Shown: in pieces, positions 9,391-19,792 of the stretch | How positions within the stretch are numbered: position 1 is the stretch's first letter | Layout of the letters: each line of letters begins with the position of its first letter | Source: Bacillota bacterium | Lineage (GTDB): Bacteria; Bacillota; Clostridia; Christensenellales; Pumilibacteraceae | Length of the DNA stretch: 64,000 bases | Direction: 5' to 3' | NCBI GenBank assembly: GCA_009787385.1 | Contig: WRGC01000001.1 | Location: forward strand, 1-64,000 | Program-made: the position numbers and the translations under genes | The notes under the pieces: model-generated | Told to the model about the DNA's origin: nothing | The model's database searches: none | Seen by the model: the letters and a program-made list of their open reading frames with translations, nothing else

Positions 9391-9948
9391 TTATTTATCA
9401 AACAATTCTCCAACAATCCACTTTTGAACAATGTCTGTTGATTCTTCTATTGCATTAGCAAGTACTTGTCTTTGTTCTTTCGTTATTTCACTAGTTACCC
9501 AATCTGCCAACGGAACACGCTCAGGAGGCTTGCCAATACCTATGCGTATGCGTGCAAAATCAGAACTGCCAAGTGTAGATACAATATGTCGCATACCATT
9601 GTGAGTACCTGCACTACCCCTTTGTCTAGCTCTAGTTGTACCGATTTCTATATCTATATCATCATATATTACAATCAAACTATCCAAACCTACCTTGTAA
9701 TAATGCATCAAACTAGACACACACATGCCACTTAGATTCATATATGTCCAAGGTTGTGCCAATACTATTTTGTTGCCATCTTTGTCTACAAACTCTGCCA
9801 CCTTTCCATACAATTTTTGTTTAAGCTTTAACTCTATCCCCAATTTATCAGCTAGACAATCTATCGCCAAAAAACCCATATTGTGATAAGTATAAGCATA
9901 TTTGTCGCCATAATTGCCCAACCCCACTACTATTTTATGTGTCTTCAT
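9391..9948 (-). CDS. pth: Peptidyl-tRNA hydrolase
   Basis: Pth releases tRNA from prematurely ended peptidyl-tRNAs. At 185 residues it has the normal bacterial size. The N-terminal VVGLGNYGDKYAYTYHNMGF carries the catalytic histidine and conserved asparagine, and the GSAGTHNGMRHI block and PWTYMNLSG are typical. GGAG lies nine bases before the ATG. It is followed by rsmA on the same strand. Confidence 0.95.
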   Translation of the reverse strand: MKTHKIVVGLGNYGDKYAYTYHNMGFLAIDCLADKLGIELKLKQKLYGKVAEFVDKDGNKIVLAQPWTYMNLSGMCVSSLMHYYKVGLDSLIVIYDDIDIEIGTTRARQRGSAGTHNGMRHIVSTLGSSDFARIRIGIGKPPERVPLADWVTSEITKEQRQVLANAIEESTDIVQKWIVGELFDK

Positions 9949-10032
9949 TGATAGATTTCTCCTTGCATGTTAAAAATTTAAAGGTATACAATTGCTATTA
10001 CATAAATTTGTATCTCAATGCAATCAAAATTT

Positions 10033-10058
10033 TGAGAAGTGTACAAATTGAATAGATT
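10033..10058. repeat. Possible relic of a MITE end
   Basis: The stretch beginning GAGAAGTGTACAAATTGAAT resembles the outer end of the dispersed MITE family (GAGAGTGTACAAATAGAGTA). No core or second end is nearby. It may be a solo terminal remnant or chance. Confidence 0.35.
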
Positions 10059-10073
10059 TTTGATACAAACACA

Positions 10074-11144
10074 CTATACTTTACCAACATCTAATGCACC
10101 TAATGCAATACTTAGCACCCTCTTTATTGATTGATTGTCATCAAAATTATAACCATTGCGTATACTATAAGCCAAATTTTTGTAATACATATCTTGATCC
10201 AATTTAACATTAGGAAGTTTTCTTTGCATAATACTATTGGGGTTGAGTTGAGACTTGCTCTTGCTATAACCATTACCCAAATGAACTCCTGATATAGCAC
10301 TTCCCACACCTTTAGAAAATACAATATATCCATTACAATCCCAATCATGTATTATTGCACTTCCTCTTGTAGCCCATACTTGCCACCTAGGTTGTGGTAT
10401 AAAAGAGTTGTTGTCTACTACTATTTTGGCTTGCAACCCACTATCAAAACTCAAATCCAACTCAAATCCATCTTCTGTCTCATGTCCTAACACATAACTC
10501 AAATTGCAGTGTTTGATTTGCAATGCACTCTTGTCTAACAAACAAATCTGATCTATAAGATGTATACCCCAATTGAGCATTGCCCCACCATAACTACTCT
10601 TATATTTCATCCATTCTTTAAATACCCCATTGCCACCTGATACATTGGACACAATTTTGTACACCCTTCCCAATGTATTCTTGCATACCAAATCTTGTAC
10701 TATACGAAAATCCTTATCTAGTCTACGATTGTGATTGAGTACAAGCAAAACATCTTCTTGTCTAGCAACTTCTACCATAGCGTCCCAGTTTTTAGGATTG
10801 ACAGCGGCATGTTTTTCACAAAACAAATGTTTTTTTGCCTTAGCTAATTGTATAATAGCATTGCCATCACCAGAACCAGGGCAATTTATCAACACCAACT
10901 CTATCTCAGGGTCATTTGCAATCTCTTGCACACTATTGTATACAATCACTCCTTGCCACGCAGCATGCTCTGCACGCAAAAAATCAATATCACAAACTCC
11001 CTTAAGTTCAAACAAACCTAAATTATTAAATCTCCTTTGATGGAACTCTGCCAAACCGCCATAACCCAAAATAGCGTACTTGATTGGGCGAAGTTTGATG
11101 TCATCTATTGATTTATCATTTGCACTCATAGAAATTGCCCCCAT
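10074..11144 (-). CDS. Gfo/Idh/MocA-family NAD(P)-dependent oxidoreductase
   Basis: A sugar-type dehydrogenase of about 350 residues. The N-terminal Rossmann fold shows YAILGYGGLAEFHQRRF (about residues 27-43). The family lysine motif appears as CEKHAAV, where most members have EKP. A C-terminal alpha/beta domain contains GGAMLNWGIHLIDQICLL, whose histidine is the usual catalytic or metal-site one. Substrate is unknown. The start may be the ATG at 11144 or the one at 11129 (MSANDK), which follows a GGGGG run; the data do not settle it. A TATAAT box lies 18 bases upstream of the first ATG. Confidence 0.85.
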   Translation of the reverse strand: MGAISMSANDKSIDDIKLRPIKYAILGYGGLAEFHQRRFNNLGLFELKGVCDIDFLRAEHAAWQGVIVYNSVQEIANDPEIELVLINCPGSGDGNAIIQLAKAKKHLFCEKHAAVNPKNWDAMVEVARQEDVLLVLNHNRRLDKDFRIVQDLVCKNTLGRVYKIVSNVSGGNGVFKEWMKYKSSYGGAMLNWGIHLIDQICLLDKSALQIKHCNLSYVLGHETEDGFELDLSFDSGLQAKIVVDNNSFIPQPRWQVWATRGSAIIHDWDCNGYIVFSKGVGSAISGVHLGNGYSKSKSQLNPNSIMQRKLPNVKLDQDMYYKNLAYSIRNGYNFDDNQSIKRVLSIALGALDVGKV

Positions 11145-11202
11145 AGTAACAAGGTAATTAAAATTATAACAAAATTAAAAAATCTTGATTTTGTTGTTTT
11201 TG

Positions 11203-11562
11203 TTATCTATATGTTTGTTGTTTTACATTGCCAACAACAAGTCGTTTGGGTTTAACAAGATTATAACTTTGCTTTACCATTTTTCCCACCAACTCAACAT
11301 CAGCACACAACAACTGTACAGATACCCAATGCTTTTTGTTCATGTGATAAGCCGGCTTAATATATTCAAAATTCTGTCTCAATAGTTCACCCTCCAAAGG
11401 GTTTACTTTGAGATTGACAAACAACTCCCTATTATCAAATATTAAAGCAAAAATCTTGTTGTTGTACTTGTGTCTAATTGCCAATATTTCATCATCAAAT
11501 GGATAATCCAAGTATGAAAAATCTAATTGTATCCCAATGTCTATGAATTGTTGTCTAGTCAT
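11203..11562 (-). CDS. MmcQ/YjbR-family protein
   Basis: A small soluble protein of 119 residues with the YjbR fold. Recognisable blocks are FDDEILAIRHKYNNKIFALIF near the N-terminus, VNLKVNPLEGELLRQ, and PAYHMNKKHWVSVQL. This family is widespread and its role is poorly known; DNA binding has been suggested. It appears to be transcribed alone, with no SD-like site at its start. The sequence AATAAT lies three bases before the ATG. Confidence 0.85.
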   Translation of the reverse strand: MTRQQFIDIGIQLDFSYLDYPFDDEILAIRHKYNNKIFALIFDNRELFVNLKVNPLEGELLRQNFEYIKPAYHMNKKHWVSVQLLCADVELVGKMVKQSYNLVKPKRLVVGNVKQQTYR

Positions 11563-11887
11563 ACTATTATTTCAATCCAATATTAAAGTTGTAAACCTCT
11601 TAACATTATAACATTTTGTAAACAATTAGACAAGTCAAAAAATTGGTAAATTTTTGTATAATCAAAAAACAACCAAGAGAATATACTCCTAGTTGTTCTT
11701 GATTAATAATTCAAAAAACTTATTGCCTTCAATTTTCTATCAACTATTCAAAATACATTTCATATCAATGCTAATAATGCAAGCAAACAATCACTTAAAT
11801 ACATTGATTGTTCGCTCCATACTACAACACTAAACTAATCAAACACGACATTTATTATATTTCCGTACCAATTACCAGACACAACAT
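11563..11887. other. Gene-free stretch with two hairpins
   Basis: About 325 bases without a convincing gene. It holds a hairpin at about 11669-11700 (AACAAC with GTTGTT, plus inner pairing) and another around 11790-11815 (AAACAATCA with TGATTGTT). Both are plausible transcript ends for the minus-strand genes to the right. I see nothing else in it. Confidence 0.5.
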
Positions 11888-12270
11888 TCATTTTACGATT
11901 GTTAACAAAACATTGTCTCTAAGAAAAACAATATCTTCTATTTTTATTTCATCAATACTAATAGTTTTTTTACTTTTTATATCAATGCTACAATCATTAA
12001 TATCATAATACGCAAGCAAACAAATCATGCCAAACATATTTACAAGCTCTATCAAAAACTGTTTGAGTTTTTCAAAACACTTCTCAATCAAGACAAAATC
12101 AGAGTTATCTTCTGCCATTTTTCTATAAAACTCTATATCTTCTGCCATTATTGCATACTTATATTTTTCTTTCAATTCAAACAATTTATTTTGTAAAGTT
12201 TGATAATTTGAAGAAACTCTTGTTCTAACTCTATCTGTTCTATTTTTGCTTTTTTCATCAAGCTATTCAT
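11888..12270 (-). pseudogene. Frameshifted second copy of the partner (immunity-like) gene
   Basis: The ATG at 12270 opens a 32-codon frame (MNSLMKKAKIEQIELEQEF...) that stops at 12172. A second frame continues from about 12190 to the stop at 11888. The second frame ends in IKIEDIVFLRDNVLLTIVK, closely matching LKIEDLAFLEDDILLTIVK, the end of the intact gene upstream at 12284-12997. The preceding helical region is also alike. The simplest reading is a tandem duplicate broken by one frameshift. The 98-residue second frame could still be translated from a TTG at 12184, which has no clear ribosome site. Confidence 0.55.
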
Positions 12271-12283
12271 TTTGTTAAGCAAC

Positions 12284-12997
12284 TTACTTTACAATTGTGA
12301 GCAATATATCATCTTCCAAAAATGCTAAATCTTCTATTTTCAAATCAGCAAAACAAATTATTTTTGTATCAAATGGCTCAAACTTTTCTCCGGCAAAAAA
12401 CTCTGGAGTATACCAACTATGAGAAAATATACTTACCTTTTCACTCAACAACAATACTTTTTCAATAAACTCTCTAATCTGATTAAAATTTTTAATTGAC
12501 AACTCAAAACTTCTCTTATTCCTTTCTATTTGCTTATCTAAATACTCTAATAAATCATCTGTAGAATATTTTAGAACTTCATTTTCTTCATCAAAACAAG
12601 AAAGTTTAAAAGATATATCTTTATGCTCCTTTGTTCCATAAGCATTATCTACCAACTCTACCATTTGTTGATACAAAATTTCTCGTTGTCTCTTATAATC
12701 ACAATACATCTCTGTATAATTTTCATTAGCTCGCAATTCTAATGCATGTGATTTTTTTGATTGTATACGATTGACAAAAAAATTATTATAGTCTATATAG
12801 GATTTAAACTTACCATTTCTTGCATTTGCACTAGAAATTATACTATCATAGTCATGTAAAGTATATATATTGCAATCACTTAAACTCTCTATTTCAAAGC
12901 GACTAAGATAAAGTTCAATATCAAGTAAACTCGCTATACTAAGTATTTCATTCTCATTGACAAGTCTAGAAATTGCAAAAAGCTTATATACACTCAT
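12284..12997 (-). CDS. Candidate immunity/partner protein of the adjacent toxin-like gene
   Basis: A soluble protein of 237 residues, rich in charged helical segments (Glu/Lys/Asn) and with no signal peptide or membrane helix. No family recognised. Its ATG follows directly after the TAG of the upstream gene (TAGATG), so the two must be co-transcribed and probably translationally coupled. A degenerate copy of its C-terminus follows immediately. A cytosolic acidic protein abutting a secreted or membrane toxin candidate, with decayed duplicates behind it, is the usual arrangement of immunity genes. The function is inference only. Confidence 0.5.
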   Translation of the reverse strand: MSVYKLFAISRLVNENEILSIASLLDIELYLSRFEIESLSDCNIYTLHDYDSIISSANARNGKFKSYIDYNNFFVNRIQSKKSHALELRANENYTEMYCDYKRQREILYQQMVELVDNAYGTKEHKDISFKLSCFDEENEVLKYSTDDLLEYLDKQIERNKRSFELSIKNFNQIREFIEKVLLLSEKVSIFSHSWYTPEFFAGEKFEPFDTKIICFADLKIEDLAFLEDDILLTIVK

Positions 12998-14233
12998 CTA
13001 AAGCTTTACTCCAAACCACGCATGACCTTCTGGACTTCGTCCATATGCATGCCAATGATTAAACTTTCCACTAAGATTTTCATTGTCACTTGACGCAAGT
13101 ATTGGATCAAGTCCACCTCCTGCTTGTTGTGCCACTATACTAGCATCATTACCTAAAAAAGTATAAACTCCACCACCACTTGAGCCATTATACCTTATTG
13201 ATGCACCCAAAGCTATAAATGTTTGCGTTGCCAAACCCCTATCTCTAAACGGAATGGGCAAAAATTTTAATGTACCTGCAATTATACCAGACGCATAAAA
13301 CTTCCCTTTTTCTGTTGAATTAGCACTGTCAGTAGTTAATGCTTTTATATCCAACTTTTTAAACTCTTCTTCTGTTCTTATAACATCATTGATAGTCTTA
13401 TTGGCTTCTTGTGCTTGCCCTCTCAAATTATTGAAAAAGTCTATGATTTGTCCTGCAAAATCTCTTGCCACTTCTACAAAATAATTTATTATTGCTTGAA
13501 ATATACTTGCTATTTGATTCCAATACATCACTATCACTCCAACTATAACAAGCAATGCCACCCCTATCGCTGCCGCTTTTACAAAACTTGGTATCCACCA
13601 CCCTTGACTTGCCGTCCACCCTATTGTACTCATTGCTCCCGTTACTGTACTCGCTGCCCAACCCGCCATACCTGCCGCAACAAGTGCTGCATACAATGCC
13701 GCCGTATTATCTTTTGCACCTAAACTATAATTGTCAACCCCACTTTGATTTGATATAAAACTCTCAGCATCTCCTATAATCATATTGTCATAAAAATACA
13801 AAGACTCTGTTTCTTTTTTATCCAACAATCCATCTCTTATATCTTGCTTTACTTGACTATCTACATCTTCAAATATCTCTGCTTGATAATTTATAAAATC
13901 TCCTACAGTACTCTTGACTACATATCTCAACATCTCTTGGTCAATTTTGCTTGCCTTGTCTACAAGCATAGACAACAACATACTGTCTTGTTCGTGCTGT
14001 GTCAATCTTGCACTATTAACTTGCGATACAATATCTCTCAAATCATCATAACTAAAACTTGTATCTCCTTTTATTTCTCTCCAATAGTTTTGTTGTATTG
14101 CAATGGGCGGTATTGATGTCTTGACACCATACTCCGTACGCAACAATGACACCATTAATGTAGACAAAGGCAGTATTATTGCTAGTGACAACAATATCAA
14201 CCATTGCCTCAAACTTAATTTTTTCTTATCCAT
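12998..14233 (-). CDS. Membrane-anchored protein with toxin-like C-terminal domain
   Basis: A 411-residue protein. A membrane or signal-anchor helix (WLILLSLAIILPLSTLMVSLL, about residues 11-31) is followed by a helical extracellular-type region and an Ala/Gly-rich stretch. A second hydrophobic segment (AAAIGVALLVIVGVIVMYW) lies near residue 220. The C-terminal 80 residues look like a separate small domain ending in HWHAYGRSPEGHAWFG. That histidine-rich ending resembles short domains I associate with putative Firmicute toxins or phage-type proteins; this is a recollection of pattern, not a search result. The next gene abuts it. It is preceded on the same strand by the chb-operon terminator, so it has its own promoter. 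Confidence 0.55.
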   Translation of the reverse strand: MDKKKLSLRQWLILLSLAIILPLSTLMVSLLRTEYGVKTSIPPIAIQQNYWREIKGDTSFSYDDLRDIVSQVNSARLTQHEQDSMLLSMLVDKASKIDQEMLRYVVKSTVGDFINYQAEIFEDVDSQVKQDIRDGLLDKKETESLYFYDNMIIGDAESFISNQSGVDNYSLGAKDNTAALYAALVAAGMAGWAASTVTGAMSTIGWTASQGWWIPSFVKAAAIGVALLVIVGVIVMYWNQIASIFQAIINYFVEVARDFAGQIIDFFNNLRGQAQEANKTINDVIRTEEEFKKLDIKALTTDSANSTEKGKFYASGIIAGTLKFLPIPFRDRGLATQTFIALGASIRYNGSSGGGVYTFLGNDASIVAQQAGGGLDPILASSDNENLSGKFNHWHAYGRSPEGHAWFGVKL

Positions 14234-14301
14234 AATATTATCCCCTTTATTTTAATTGCTTCTACCTAAAAAGTTTATGTAATTATACCATGCAAAAAAA
14301 A

Positions 14302-14331
14302 AAGAAAACAACTGTTTATAGTTGTTTTCTT
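14302..14331 (-). terminator. Terminator of the chitobiose/beta-glucoside operon
   Basis: A perfect 11-bp stem (AAGAAAACAAC and complement) with an 8-base loop is followed on the minus strand by a run of about ten T. It lies 95 bases past the last gene (GH1). Confidence 0.88.
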
Positions 14332-14426
14332 AAAATTTATTATTATAAAATATTAAATATCAATTATTGGTAATCTAAATATGTTTGCTAAATTCTTTAA
14401 TAAAATTTGATAATCATATGAATATA

Positions 14427-15959
<1,533 letters not shown>

Positions 15960-15990
15960 CTATTCAACTATCTTTTTGACAATTAATTTT

Positions 15991-16186
15991 TGGAGTGTAC
16001 AATGAGCGTTTATTAACAATAAAATACAAACAACAAGACAAACATTATTCTTTTTTGACGCCAAAAAAGAACCAAAAAAGCTTTTGGGGGGTTGCGAATC
16101 CCCCCAAACCCCCGAACGCTTTACGGTTGTTTTTATTTTAGTTGTCTCTTACTTTGCATCTTAATATACTCTATTTGTACACTCCT
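15991..16186 (-). mobile_element. MITE copy E, between EIIC and GH1 genes
   Basis: Ends GGAGTGTAC and GTACACTCC form an almost perfect inverted repeat. Flanks TTAATTTT (15983-15990) and TCAATTTT (16187-16194) match at 7 of 8 bases. Full-length, 196 bp, with the clearest G-run/C-run hairpin of the family. Confidence 0.92.
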
Positions 16187-16201
16187 TCAATTTTCACTCA
16201 A

Positions 16202-17596
16202 CTATTCAGTTTGCAAATCCAAGCTATTGTTGTCTTCGTTACTATTAGTTTCTTCTACATAAGCTTGTGCTTGTTGTTCTAATGCTAAATTCTCATCAAT
16301 TTTTACTGCTATTCTTATAAATGGAATGTATATTAGAGTGGCGACAGCTAAGTTGATCAACTGAATTACAGGTCCCATCCAACTCAATGTAGCAAGGTAT
16401 CCACTGATAAGTGGTGGTGTAGTCCACGGTATTACATATGCAACAGGAGGTATTATTCCTATCGCTGTTGATATATATGCTATTAACAAGCAAGCTACAG
16501 GGGCTAAAACAAATGGAATTAACATTACTGGATTTAGCACTACAGGCAACCCAAACAATACGGATTCGTTGATATTGAATACTCCAGGAGCAACTGATAT
16601 ACGCCCTATTGTGCGATATGATGATGAGCGTCTACCCGCTATCAATATGGCAAAAACTATTGCAAGCCCTACACCAGAGCCACCCATATTGATAAACACA
16701 TCCATAAAGACATTGTTGAATATAAACATTTCACCACTATTGCCATTTTGCACATACGCCAAGTTGCCAGGGATAGCATAAGCCAAAGTAAATGCACTTA
16801 TTATACCCGTAAACATATTGGCACCATGCAATCCCGCCATCCAAAACAAATGTATCAATATGACAATAATTAGTCCAAACCAAATAGAACCTGAAGCAGT
16901 AGAAAACATACCCATCAATGTGTCATTAAACCAATCAAATATATTATGTTTGAGATAAGTTTCAAACACTGCAAATACTAAATTGATTGCAGTAACAGTG
17001 ATTAGGGTTGGCAACAATGCCGCAAATGATTTTGAAACAGCAGGTGGAACACCTTGGGGCATCTTGATGTGCAACTTTTTGTTGCGTGACAATCTTACAA
17101 ATATCTCTGTTGTAATTAGACACAATATCAAACCGACAAAAAGTGACACTGTACCCGCATAATTATAATCAAGTGTAGGAGCTACAGATAAATGTACTCC
17201 CAAAGCTGTGATAGCAGCCGCTAGTGCGTTGGTATTTGGGTCAATTTGCTTTGCCAATTGGTATGATATTGAAAACACAGCAAGCAATGCCATGATTGCA
17301 AATGTTCCACCCCAAATATGCCCATTCATTGCTGGAATCCACTCCAAAGCTTTGTGTTCTCTAAAAAAATCCGCCAAATACTTAAAGGTAGAAACCATCT
17401 CACCACTATCATCTGGTTGCATCCATTGACCAATTGGTATGTTGTTGATTAATGTTATAAGACTACCCAAAATAAGTATTGGCATCAGAGTAATAAAACC
17501 ATCTCTTATAGCCGCTAGATGGCGTTGCCTACCTACGACACTTGCAATTTCAGAGAATTTCTCTACAAATTTGCTAGATTTTTTTGTATCTTCCAT
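16202..17596 (-). CDS. PTS cellobiose/lactose-family EIIC
   Basis: The membrane channel of a cellobiose/chitobiose-type PTS, about 464 residues with around ten hydrophobic segments. The N-terminal FSEIASVVGRQRHLAAIRDGFI is typical of CelB/ChbC, as are FWMAGLHGANMF and INESVLFGLPVVLNPVM. The ATG at 17596 has AGGAG nine bases upstream; the longer frame from 17695 only adds an unrelated hydrophobic leader. Matching EIIA and EIIB genes are at the front of the operon, which is unusual because B, C and A often cluster. Confidence 0.92.
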   Translation of the reverse strand: MEDTKKSSKFVEKFSEIASVVGRQRHLAAIRDGFITLMPILILGSLITLINNIPIGQWMQPDDSGEMVSTFKYLADFFREHKALEWIPAMNGHIWGGTFAIMALLAVFSISYQLAKQIDPNTNALAAAITALGVHLSVAPTLDYNYAGTVSLFVGLILCLITTEIFVRLSRNKKLHIKMPQGVPPAVSKSFAALLPTLITVTAINLVFAVFETYLKHNIFDWFNDTLMGMFSTASGSIWFGLIIVILIHLFWMAGLHGANMFTGIISAFTLAYAIPGNLAYVQNGNSGEMFIFNNVFMDVFINMGGSGVGLAIVFAILIAGRRSSSYRTIGRISVAPGVFNINESVLFGLPVVLNPVMLIPFVLAPVACLLIAYISTAIGIIPPVAYVIPWTTPPLISGYLATLSWMGPVIQLINLAVATLIYIPFIRIAVKIDENLALEQQAQAYVEETNSNEDNNSLDLQTE

Positions 17597-17829
17597 AAAA
17601 TATTTCTCCTTTAATATCGTATAAAACAGTATTGTACAAACAACAGTACTAAAAAACACAATGACAAAGACTGTCGTACAAACAAACATGTTCACAACTT
17701 TTGCTATATATTATTTTTATTTTTTCTAAACCATAAATAGTTTAAAACTCTTATTCTTTTAAAATAAACCTACCTAGATATGTAAATATCACACCCGCCA
17801 ACCAAAGTAAAAAATTTTCAAATTTAATA

Positions 17830-18642
17830 CTAATTTCCATCCAATACACCAAGCACATCATCTCTAAAATTATCTAAGTGTTGTGTTGCAAGTTGCGTCA
17901 TAGTCAAATTGCGGTCGTCTATAAGTGCAGTCATATCCAATCCATATGACAACGACTCATACTCATCTACACTGTGAGTTTGATAAAATGTAGCATTAGC
18001 AACAAACCTACCTATAACCGCATTTCCATAATTCTTACCTCCTATTATTTGAGATTCAAACATACCAAACAATTTGCGTGCAAAGTCATGATCAAAACTA
18101 GTATCCATTGGTATCTTGTCAACATCATTTATCCAATCCAAAGCTCTCCATACTTCACACCCTATCAATTGTTTTGGGCGTTGATGCATTGGCAAGGATT
18201 TTAGTGCAGATATTACAATTTTGAATGTAGCTTGATGTGTTGGATGTTTGTCAAATATATTATGAGTATACAGTACTTGTGGTCCAATATCTATTATTGT
18301 CTTAGCAACCTGTTGTACTATATCTTGACTACATTCCTTGACAAGCTTAGATGATTGCATAAGCATTATCATATCGCTGTATTGCCCCAACTTGGCGGCA
18401 TTTTTTTGCTCTTCAATACGCAATTCTATCATTTGCTCATCAGTTATGTTTGCATATTTGCCCCCCCTTGGACTACCACCACCATCAGTAATAACCACTG
18501 CACCCATACCCTTGTTTGGATTTTGCATGCAATTGGTAATTACCGAATAAGACATAAATTCTACATCATCAAAATGAGCTGCAATAACTAAGTCTGTAGT
18601 TGATTTTGTATTGTAAGAAAATTTTTTTATTTTATCTATCAT
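17830..18642 (-). CDS. PIG-L/LmbE-family deacetylase
   Basis: A zinc-dependent de-N-acetylase of about 270 residues. The metal-binding AHxDDxE motif reads AHFDDVE near residue 22, and a later TNHxxDxHPTH-type block appears as YTHNIFDKHPTHQATF. Members remove acetyl groups from GlcNAc-containing sugars. Here it lies in the chitobiose operon, which lacks the usual NagA deacetylase, so it may do that step; this is inference. Start is uncertain: ATG at 18642 or TTG at 18651, neither with a clear ribosome site. Confidence 0.85.
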   Translation of the reverse strand: MIDKIKKFSYNTKSTTDLVIAAHFDDVEFMSYSVITNCMQNPNKGMGAVVITDGGGSPRGGKYANITDEQMIELRIEEQKNAAKLGQYSDMIMLMQSSKLVKECSQDIVQQVAKTIIDIGPQVLYTHNIFDKHPTHQATFKIVISALKSLPMHQRPKQLIGCEVWRALDWINDVDKIPMDTSFDHDFARKLFGMFESQIIGGKNYGNAVIGRFVANATFYQTHSVDEYESLSYGLDMTALIDDRNLTMTQLATQHLDNFRDDVLGVLDGN

Positions 18643-18691
18643 TATTGTCAATTATAAAATTTTGTCTAAACTATATGCCTTGTACTCTATT

Positions 18692-19723
18692 CTACTTTGT
18701 TATCGTTATTTTGTTTAGTCCCCTAGGCTTGTCAGTATCTATGCCTTTAGCTTGAGATGTTGCATTAGACAATATTTGAGCTACAACTATATTATAAAAA
18801 GGAATACAAGCAGCATTACCTTGCGGGACTATTATGTCTGCTCCTTTATCCTTGTCACTTACTACAACAACCTTTGCCCCATCTTTGCGACATTTGTCTA
18901 CCATACTATCAAGTTCTTTATCAAAAACTGTACCATTTACATAAGCCAACACAGTAGCATTGCCATCTACCATTGCATACGGACCATGTTGAAACTCAGC
19001 AGAAGAAAAAGCCATAGCCTTTATATAACAAGACTCATTGAGCTTGAGAGCTGTCTCTTTACCTATTCCAAAATCAAATCCACGAGAAACAACAAATAGG
19101 TCTTGTGTGTCCTTAAATACTCTTGCTCCAAATTCTGATATGGTTTTTGCATTAGCTATTACACTTTCAACTCCTTTTATCAATTCTGTAGGTATTTCTT
19201 GCAATTGCGGATTAGATGAAAGTTGCCTAACTATCAACATCAACAAATACATGCTAGCAGTAAATGTCTTGGTAGCGGCTACACTAGTCTCAAGTCCAGC
19301 ATTGCAATCAAAAGAAAAGTCGGCAATCTTTGCTATTGGACTATCAACATTGTTGGTTATTGCAACAACTATACTTCCATCTTGCTTTGCCCTTTTTAAA
19401 CATGACAATACATCTTCGGCTTTTCCACTTTGTGATACTCCTATAACCAAAGCATTGGCTAAAGAAACTTTTCCATCAAAGCATGTCACAATACTAGGAT
19501 GCAAATCTTTGACAGGAAATTTTGAAAAAACCTCAGCAAGATACATAAAATAATCACAAGCATGCCCACTACTTCCTCTTGCTGTTGTGACAATATATTG
19601 TATATTGCGTGCTTTGACTTGTTTATCCAATTCCTTTAATTTGGATTGATTGTCATTCAACAACTTAGATAGCACTTTAGGTTGTTCTAAAATTTCTTTA
19701 TAAAGTATAGTATCTTTATACAT
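18692..19723 (-). CDS. Double-SIS-domain sugar isomerase/deaminase
   Basis: A cytosolic protein of 343 residues with two sugar isomerase (SIS) domains: TTARGSSGHACDYF and GVSQSGKAEDVLS in the first, VVSRGFDFGIGKETALKLNE and SSAEFQHGPYAMV in the second. This arrangement matches the isomerase half of GlmS and the AgaS/NagB-II deaminases, which turn glucosamine-6-P into fructose-6-P and ammonia. No glutaminase domain is present. In this operon it is the best candidate for the deaminase, since no NagB is seen. GGGG sits seven bases upstream of the ATG. Confidence 0.88.
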   Translation of the reverse strand: MYKDTILYKEILEQPKVLSKLLNDNQSKLKELDKQVKARNIQYIVTTARGSSGHACDYFMYLAEVFSKFPVKDLHPSIVTCFDGKVSLANALVIGVSQSGKAEDVLSCLKRAKQDGSIVVAITNNVDSPIAKIADFSFDCNAGLETSVAATKTFTASMYLLMLIVRQLSSNPQLQEIPTELIKGVESVIANAKTISEFGARVFKDTQDLFVVSRGFDFGIGKETALKLNESCYIKAMAFSSAEFQHGPYAMVDGNATVLAYVNGTVFDKELDSMVDKCRKDGAKVVVVSDKDKGADIIVPQGNAACIPFYNIVVAQILSNATSQAKGIDTDKPRGLNKITITK

Positions 19724-19792
19724 TTGTTTTCCCCTTGTTTTGTTGCAAACAAATTTTGGTCAATCGGTATTAGACAAATTGTGTAACTTCTT

